DNA of 13,169 nucleotides from UBA668 sp049424465 (GTDB taxonomy: Bacteria > Actinomycetota > Acidimicrobiia > Acidimicrobiales > Ilumatobacteraceae): assembly GCA_049424465.1 (NCBI GenBank), contig JBMSSR010000056.1, positions 1-13,169 on the forward strand. The letters run 5' to 3'. Positions 7,196 through 13,169 of the stretch are shown here, in pieces. The position numbers were made by a program, and so were the translations under genes. The stretch's first letter is position 1. Each line of letters opens with the position of its first letter. A model generated the notes under the pieces. The model made no database searches, was not told the DNA's origin, and saw only the letters and a list, made by a program, of their open reading frames with translations.

Positions 7196-8260
7196 TCAGG
7201 AGCTGCGCAGCACCTCGTCGACCACCGCAGCGATCCCTGGTGCATCGAGTCGGTAGTGCGCGTACAGCGCCGCAGGCGGGCCGATGAGCACGTGCTCGTC
7301 GGGCACGCCATGGCGATGGAAGGTGATCGCCCGGCGGTGGTCGGCCAGTACCTCGGCGACGGCGCTACCGAGACCTCCGGTGCGGTTCGCCTCCTCGATC
7401 GTGACGACGGCACCGCACTCGTCGGCAGCGCGCAGTACCTCGTCGACGTCGAGCGGCTTGATGGTGTGCATGTCGATCACCCGCGCCTCGATACCCTGCG
7501 CCGCCAGGTCCTCGGCCGCGGCCAATGCCGGGTGCACCTCGGTGCCGGTCACGATCAGCGCGACATCGCCGCCCTCGCGCAGACGGATCGCCCGGCCGAA
7601 CTCGATGTCGGGCACGTGGTCGTACACCTGGGGGTCACGGCCGCGTCCCAGTCTGATGTACATCGCGCCCGGGTGATCGACCGACGCGCGCAGCACCCCG
7701 CGCAGATGGTTGGCGTCGCTGACGCAGACCACGGTCAGGTCAGCAATGGTGCGCATCATGCCGATGTCCTCGAGCGAGTGATGGCTCGTCCCGTAGAAGC
7801 CCATCGACATCCCCGAGTGGTGACCCACGACTCGCACCGGCACGCCCGGGTACGCACAGTCGGTGCGGATCTGCTCGGCCCCGAGCAGCGCGCAGAACGA
7901 CGCAAACGTCGCTGCGTACACCACCTGCCCGCTCGCGGCGAGGCCTGCCGCCACGCTGATCATGTTCTTCTCGGCGATGCCGAGGTTGAAGAACCGATCG
8001 GGGTGCCGGGCAGAGAAGTCGACAGCGCGGTTGGCCTTGGCGAGGTCGGCCGTGACCACCACGATCCGTTCATCATCGTCGGCGAGGTCGGCAAGTTCCT
8101 CGCCGAAGACGAACGCCGGGATGGAGGCAGCACTGATCTGGTCGGTCGAGCGGGCATCGCGCAACTTCGTGACGCCGTCGGTCGTGCCGCGGAAGATCTC
8201 GCTCTGGTCCTGGCCGACGACATTCTCGCCATCGGCTGCCCGCGTCTCGGTCGTGCTCAT
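7196..8260 (-). CDS. Transketolase, C-terminal (pyrimidine-binding) subunit
   Basis: This 354-residue protein holds the pyrimidine-binding and C-terminal domains of a split transketolase. FFNLGIAEKNM (90-100) carries the glutamate (E97) that activates the thiamine diphosphate aminopyrimidine ring, followed by AAGLAASG and ATFASFC. GTSHHSLEDIGMMR (157-170) is the active-site loop, with H160 or H161 and E164-D165. VTGTEVHPAL, ARVIDMHTIKPLD and VTIEEANRTGGLGSAV mark the C-terminal domain. The ATG overlaps the stop of the N-terminal subunit (ATGA, 8257-8260), which fixes the start and gives about 44 residues before the conserved IPAFVFGEEL. That is longer than most stand-alone C-terminal subunits. 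With its partner it should transfer a two-carbon ketol unit between phosphorylated sugars. The donor/acceptor pair is unknown, and such split enzymes also occur in pathways for unusual sugars such as apulose 4-phosphate. Confidence 0.93.
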   Translation of the reverse strand: MSTTETRAADGENVVGQDQSEIFRGTTDGVTKLRDARSTDQISAASIPAFVFGEELADLADDDERIVVVTADLAKANRAVDFSARHPDRFFNLGIAEKNMISVAAGLAASGQVVYAATFASFCALLGAEQIRTDCAYPGVPVRVVGHHSGMSMGFYGTSHHSLEDIGMMRTIADLTVVCVSDANHLRGVLRASVDHPGAMYIRLGRGRDPQVYDHVPDIEFGRAIRLREGGDVALIVTGTEVHPALAAAEDLAAQGIEARVIDMHTIKPLDVDEVLRAADECGAVVTIEEANRTGGLGSAVAEVLADHRRAITFHRHGVPDEHVLIGPPAALYAHYRLDAPGIAAVVDEVLRSS

Positions 8261-9159
8261 CGCGCCGCCTCCGTCACCAGCGGGCGAAGCCCCTGCTCGA
8301 GCTCGGCGACCACTGCGTCGTAGTCGTCGCCCATCAGGCTGCCGACGTGCCACAGCAGGCTCATCTCCATCATCCGCACGCCGCGGCCCTTCACCGTGTC
8401 GGCGACGATCAGCTGCGGTGCGTCGGACGACGAGGGTTCGAGTGCGTCGAAGGTGTCGAGGAGCGAGCCGAGGTCGTGGCCGTCGATGCGGTGCGTCTCC
8501 CATCCGAAGGCGTCGAACCGACCGTCGATCGGCTCGACCGCCATGACGTCCTCGGTGCGGCCGTCGATGCACAGTTGGTTGCGGTCGACGATCGCCACGA
8601 GGTTGCCGAGACCGTGGTGGGCCGCGGCCATGGCGGCCTCCCAGATCTGGCCCTCGCACAGCTCGCCGTCGCCGAGCAGCACGTACACACGGTGATCGCG
8701 CCGCTGCACCCTCGCTGCGAGCGCCATGCCGACGCCGATCGACAGACCGTGGCCGAGCGACCCACTGCTGAAGTCGGCGCCGATCACCTTGCGCATGTCA
8801 GGGTGGTCGCCGAACGGGCTGCCGAGTCGCGTGAACTGGTCGAGCTCGCTCGCCGGGAAGTAGCCGAGGTCGGCCAGCACCGGGTACCAGCCGATCGCCG
8901 CGTGTCCCTTGCTCATCACGAACCGATCACGGTCGGGCCACCTCGGCTCGGACGGCCTGATGCGCAACTGGTGATAGAAGAGCGTCGACAGGATCTCGGC
9001 ACACGAGAACGTGCTCGTGTAGTGGCCAGCGCCGGCGATGCGCGCCAGTCGCACGGTCTCGAGGCGGATGAACTTGGCGCGATCGGCCAGCCGTTCGATC
9101 AGCGCGTCACGATCGGGCTGCTGGTGAGACCGAGGGTTGCCGGGGATCGTCATCGTCAT
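8257..9159 (-). CDS. Transketolase, N-terminal (thiamine diphosphate-binding) subunit
   Basis: At 300 residues this is the usual length for the pyrophosphate-binding half of a split transketolase. GDGELCEGQIWEAA (163-176) with N194 in VDRNQ forms the GDG...N motif that binds Mg and thiamine diphosphate. MSKGHA (82-87) and GSLGHGLS (133-140) hold active-site histidines H86 and H137, and H46 lies in AGHYTS. LLWHVG (268-273) supplies another conserved histidine, H271. The first ATG (9159) has AGGA 5 nt upstream; a second in-frame ATG at 9153 is possible. The gene starts 7 nt after the ATPase stop and overlaps the second subunit by 4 nt, so the heteromer should be made in balance. Being in one transcript with the transporter and the other enzymes points to a catabolic role rather than the housekeeping pentose phosphate enzyme, which is normally a single chain. 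Confidence 0.94.
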   Translation of the reverse strand: MTMTIPGNPRSHQQPDRDALIERLADRAKFIRLETVRLARIAGAGHYTSTFSCAEILSTLFYHQLRIRPSEPRWPDRDRFVMSKGHAAIGWYPVLADLGYFPASELDQFTRLGSPFGDHPDMRKVIGADFSSGSLGHGLSIGVGMALAARVQRRDHRVYVLLGDGELCEGQIWEAAMAAAHHGLGNLVAIVDRNQLCIDGRTEDVMAVEPIDGRFDAFGWETHRIDGHDLGSLLDTFDALEPSSSDAPQLIVADTVKGRGVRMMEMSLLWHVGSLMGDDYDAVVAELEQGLRPLVTEAAR

Positions 9160-9164
9160 GATGG

Positions 9165-9168
9165 TCCT
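9165..9168 (-). promoter_or_regulatory. Shine-Dalgarno AGGA for the transketolase N-terminal subunit
   Basis: On the minus strand AGGA lies 5 nt before the ATG at 9159 and shares bases with the TAG stop (9167-9169) of the preceding ATPase gene. This favours the ATG at 9159 over the in-frame ATG at 9153. Confidence 0.55.
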
Positions 9169-10215
9169 ATCGGTAGGTCGAGCGCTGGGCCACGATCACG
9201 TTGCTCACCTCGGGGAAGTGGCAGGCAACCGGGTGGCCGATGCCCGGGTCGACGAGCGCCGGCTCCTGCTCGGCGCACACGTCGGCTGCCTTCCAGCAAC
9301 GCGTGCGGAACCGACAGCCGGACGGTGGGTTCATCGGGCTCGGTGGGTCGCCCGCGAGCACGATGCGCTGACGACCGCGCTCGATGCGCGGGTCGGGGAT
9401 GGGTGCCGCGGCGAGCAGCGCCTGCGTGTACGGGTGCGCCGAGTGCTCGTACACGTCGGCGTTGGTACCGCTCTCGACGATCTTGCCGAGGTACATCACC
9501 GCGACCCGCTCGCTGAGGTGTCGCACGACGCTGAGGTCGTGGGCGATGAACAGGTACGCCAGGCCGAACTGGTCGCGCAGCCGCTCGAGCAGGCGGATGA
9601 TCTCGGCCTGGATGCTGACGTCGAGCGCGGACACCGGTTCGTCGAGCGCGATGAGTTCGGGCCGCAGCACGAGTGCGCGGACGATGCCGATGCGCTGGCG
9701 CTGGCCTCCGCTGAACTGGTGCGGATACCGATCGAGGTCGGTGGGTCGCAGTTGCACCAGCGACATCAACTCGTCGACGCGCTGCCGCGCCTCGTCGGCC
9801 GGGACACCGTGGATCTGCAGTGGTTCGGCGAGGATGTCGCCCACCGTCATGCGCGGATTCAGCGACGCCTGTGGGTCCTGGAACACCATCTGGAACCGGC
9901 TGCGCATCGCACGCAACCGTTCGGGGCTGAGCGTCGACAGGTCGGTGCCGTCGAAGACCACCGACCCGCTGGTGGCGTCGAGGATGCGCACCGCGCACCG
10001 CGCGGTCGTGCTCTTGCCGCAGCCCGACTCGCCCACGAGGCTGAGGGTCTCGCCCCGCTGGAGTTCGAAGCTCACGTCAGCAACCGCCTGCACGCCGCGA
10101 CCCGCAGCGCCGAACGTGCTGCGTGCGGCGAACGTCTTCACGAGGTTGCGCACCTCGAGCAGCGGACGGTCGGAGCCACCTCTGGTGGACGCCGTGTCGC
10201 GGTCGATCGGGCTGC

Positions 10216-10219
<4 letters not shown>
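9167..10219 (-). CDS. Dpp/Opp-type ABC transporter ATP-binding protein (DppF/OppF position)
   Basis: This 350-residue protein is the second ATPase of a peptide-type importer. It shows Walker A GESGCGKST (63-71), Q-loop Q114 in FQDPQASLNP, signature FSGGQRQR (169-176), Walker B LIALDEP (189-195) and switch histidine H227. The family-specific C-terminal extension follows, with GCRFRTRC and two more cysteines (C302, C308, C315, C333; spacing 5, 6, 17), which in relatives can hold a [4Fe-4S] cluster. The ATG at 10219 overlaps the stop of the sister ATPase (ATGA) and is preferred over the longer open frame upstream, which lies inside that gene. FxDPQASLNP and the GxxNxxxxH-type tail fit the OppF/DppF side of the pair. 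It powers uptake at the cytoplasmic face; peptides, oligosaccharides, nickel and other small polar solutes are all carried by members, so annotation as a peptide transporter would over-claim. Confidence 0.95.
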
Positions 10220-11210
<991 letters not shown>

Positions 11211-11214
<4 letters not shown>

Positions 11215-12089
11215 CGGCTCGCCGCCTTCACGTCGAGGGCGTCACGCAGGCCGTCACCGAGGAAGTTGAAGCCCAGCACGACGGTCACCATCGCGAGACC
11301 GGGCGCCACGGCGATCCACCACTGGTAGAAGTTCTTGGCGCCCTCGGTGATCATCGCTCCCCACTCGGGTGCCGGCGGCAGCGCGCCGAGGCCGAGGAAG
11401 CTGAGCGATGCGGTGAGCAGCACCACCTGGCCGAGGTCCATCGTCGCGTTGACGAGCACCCCGGTGAACGACAGCGGCAGCACATGACGGCGCAGGATGC
11501 GCGACTGCGTGGCACCCACCGACACCGCTGCCTCGATGTGCTCGCGGTTCTTCACCGCCATCACCTGTGCCCGGAGGAGTCGCGCGTAGATCGGCCACCA
11601 GACGATGACCATCGCGATGAAGCCGTTCTTGAGGCCCGGTCCGAGCGCCGCGGCGACCGCCATCGCGAGGAGGATCGCCGGGAACGCCATCGTGACGTCG
11701 GCGAGCCGCATGACGATCTTGTCGACGATCCCGCCGAAGAAGCCGGCAATGGCTCCGAGCGTCGAGCCGATCAGCACCGCCGAGACGATCACGGCGACCG
11801 CGATCGGCAGTGACTGGCGCGAGCCGTACAGCGTGCGTGAGAAGACGTCGCGCCCGAGCGCATCGGTGCCGAACCAGTGCGCCCCGCTCGGTGGCATCAG
11901 CCGCTCGCCCACCATCTCGAACGGGTCGTACGGCGCCCACCAGTGACAGGTCGCGAACACGATGAGCCACACGAGTGTGATCGCCGCGCCGAACGTGATG
12001 CCCGGGTTGCGGAACAGCAGCCGCCACGACCGGCGAACCGGTGGGACCGCGACGACATCGCCCACAGGAGGAACCACTGCGCTCGTCAT
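11211..12089 (-). CDS. Dpp/Opp-type ABC transporter permease (DppC-like)
   Basis: This 292-residue protein is the second membrane subunit of the importer. It has a cytoplasmic N-terminus, a first helix at about 32-50, and the DppC/OppC hallmark FGTDALGRDVFSR (73-85) in the external segment. Further helices lie at about 96-119, 132-149, 156-173, 209-235 and 259-279. The coupling loop that contacts the ATPases is HIEAAVSVGATQSRILRRHV (184-203). The last helix region FNFLGDGLRDALDVK (274-288) is also typical. The start ATG (12089) overlaps the TGA of the DppB-like gene, so the longer open frame upstream is ruled out. Length and topology match the family; nothing is missing. Confidence 0.95.
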
Positions 12090-13099
12090 GACAGCCTGAT
12101 CTTCGGGTCGGCGAACGCGTAGAGCACGTCGGTGACCAGGTTCGCGAGCAGGAACACGATGCCACCGAACAGACACACACCGTTGATGGCCGGGTAGTCG
12201 AGTGCACGGGTGGATGCTGCGGCATACGAGCCGATGCCGTTCCACTCGAAGATCGTCTCGGTGAGGACTGCACCGGTGAGCAGCGAGGCGAACGAGAAGC
12301 CGAGGATGGTGAGGACCGGCAGCATCGCGTTGCGCAGCACGTGACCGACCATCACCGCGCGCGTGGCCAGCCCCTTGGCCCGCGCAGTGCGCACGTAGTC
12401 GGCGTGGAGCTCGTCGAGCATCGAGGCCCGCACGAGCCGCGACACAGACCCCATCACGGCCCACCCGAGGACGAATGCCGGAAGGAAGAGCTGGCGCAGC
12501 GCCTGCCACACGAGTGACCACTGGCCGTGCAGCAGCGCATCGATGGTGTAGATGCCGGTGAGGTGACCGGGCGCCTCGGTGCGTGCCGGCAGGCGGCCGG
12601 GACCGGGCAGCCAGCCGAGGCGCGCGTAGAACACGAACAGGAGGGCGAGACCGGTCCAGAAGACCGGGAGCGACGAGCCGACGAGCGAGAACACCCGCGC
12701 CGCCTGGTCGGAGGGCCGGTCCTTGCGGCTCGCAGAAAAGGCACCGAGTACGACGCCGCCGAGTCCGCCGATGACCATCGCCGACACCGCGAGTTCGAGC
12801 GTGGCGGGAATGCGCTCGCGCAGGTCGGCGGTGACGCTCTGCTTGGTGCGGAACGACGTACCGAGGTCACCGTGCAGGAGGTTCTTCACATAGGTGACGT
12901 ACTGCTCGGGGATGCTCTTGTCGAGGCCCCAGCGGGCCTTGGCGGCGGCAACGACCGCTTCGTTGTTCATCTGTCGCTCGCCGACGAGTGACGCCAGCGG
13001 ATCGGCAGGGATGAGCCGTGAGATGCAGAACGCCACCGTCACGATGCCCAGCAGCAGGAAGGGCACGATGACGAGGCGCCCGAGGATGTATCGCTTCAT
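12086..13099 (-). CDS. Dpp/Opp-type ABC transporter permease (DppB-like)
   Basis: This 337-residue protein is the first membrane subunit of the importer and the first complete gene of the cluster. It begins with the family N-terminus MKRYILGRLV and a helix at 8-28, then an external segment containing GDLGTSFRT (77-85). Helices follow near 101-121, 136-160, 203-221, 261-283 and 304-328. The ATPase-coupling loop is DYVRTARAKGLATRAVMVGH (234-253). The ending YAFADPKIRL is the classic DppB C-terminus. The ATG at 13099 has GGAG 6 nt upstream. No solute-binding protein gene precedes it inside the window; only 70 nt are left, ending in a strong hairpin, which suggests that the binding-protein gene lies just outside. 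Confidence 0.95.
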   Translation of the reverse strand: MKRYILGRLVIVPFLLLGIVTVAFCISRLIPADPLASLVGERQMNNEAVVAAAKARWGLDKSIPEQYVTYVKNLLHGDLGTSFRTKQSVTADLRERIPATLELAVSAMVIGGLGGVVLGAFSASRKDRPSDQAARVFSLVGSSLPVFWTGLALLFVFYARLGWLPGPGRLPARTEAPGHLTGIYTIDALLHGQWSLVWQALRQLFLPAFVLGWAVMGSVSRLVRASMLDELHADYVRTARAKGLATRAVMVGHVLRNAMLPVLTILGFSFASLLTGAVLTETIFEWNGIGSYAAASTRALDYPAINGVCLFGGIVFLLANLVTDVLYAFADPKIRLS

Positions 13100-13105
13100 C
13101 GGAGT

Positions 13106-13109
13106 CTCC
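13106..13109 (-). promoter_or_regulatory. Shine-Dalgarno GGAG for the DppB-like permease
   Basis: GGAG lies 6 nt before the ATG on the minus strand and sits within the small palindrome CGGAG-T-CTCCG (13100-13110). The palindrome could at most form a 4-bp stem with a three-base loop, so strong occlusion of the site is not expected. Confidence 0.6.
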
Positions 13110-13137
13110 GTCTCGACGGATCACAGAGTGCGCCGAA

Positions 13138-13169
13138 GGGGCGGGCGCTGGGTGGTGAGCGCCCGCCCC
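13138..13169 (-). terminator. Perfect 12-bp GC hairpin upstream of the DppB-like gene
   Basis: GGGGCGGGCGCT (13138-13149) and AGCGCCCGCCCC (13158-13169) are exact inverse complements around an 8-nt loop. The right arm ends exactly at the window edge, so the stem may continue. It lies 38 nt from the permease start on the minus strand. No U-tract follows on either strand. It could be the 3' end of an upstream unit or, more interestingly, an intercistronic stem between a binding-protein gene and the permease genes, which in many ABC operons lowers expression of the membrane genes relative to the binding protein. Confidence 0.6.

Noticed and set aside
7058..8323. Plus-strand open frame opposite the transketolase C-terminal subunit
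   Set aside because: It mirrors the codon bias of the real minus-strand gene, which has a complete set of transketolase motifs.

Overview
High-GC DNA with dense, tightly packed genes and strong G/C bias at third codon positions. This suggests an actinobacterium. The style resembles Ilumatobacter-like Acidimicrobiia, but that placement is an impression and no marker gene is present. I see no tRNA, rRNA, CRISPR array, transposase or integrase.

Left side (1-2550, + strand): the last 35 codons of a small [2Fe-2S] subunit overlap, by ATGA, a Tat-exported molybdenum-hydroxylase large subunit of the isoquinoline 1-oxidoreductase beta (IorB) type. This large subunit carries an extra C-terminal IPT/TIG (Ig-like) domain. 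A long inverted repeat follows (2563-2623) and is a good terminator candidate. A small orphan three-helix membrane protein comes next (2682-3032).

Right side (13099 down to 3071, - strand): one long co-directional cluster converges on the left block. Reading in transcription order it encodes two Dpp/Opp-type permeases, two Dpp/Opp-type ATPases, a split transketolase (N-terminal then C-terminal subunit), a class III PLP aminotransferase, a class II (FucA-like) aldolase, a PfkB-family kinase and an Old Yellow Enzyme-type flavin oxidoreductase. Five junctions in this cluster are 4-nt ATGA overlaps and two others are 2- or 7-nt gaps. Only the transketolase-aminotransferase gap (106 nt) and the kinase-flavoprotein gap (58 nt) are larger. 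A perfect 12-bp hairpin lies upstream of the first permease at the window edge. A solute-binding protein gene probably lies just beyond it.

Inferred joint role: import of a small polar, probably amine-bearing, polyol- or sugar-like compound, then deamination, phosphorylation, aldol cleavage and two-carbon ketol transfer. The flavoprotein would handle an unsaturated or redox step. The substrate cannot be read from the sequence, and I do not recognise this exact gene set as a described pathway. It is the best candidate here for an undescribed system. No gap exceeds 300 bases; the largest (2551-2681, 7090-7195, 13100-13169) are described as features.
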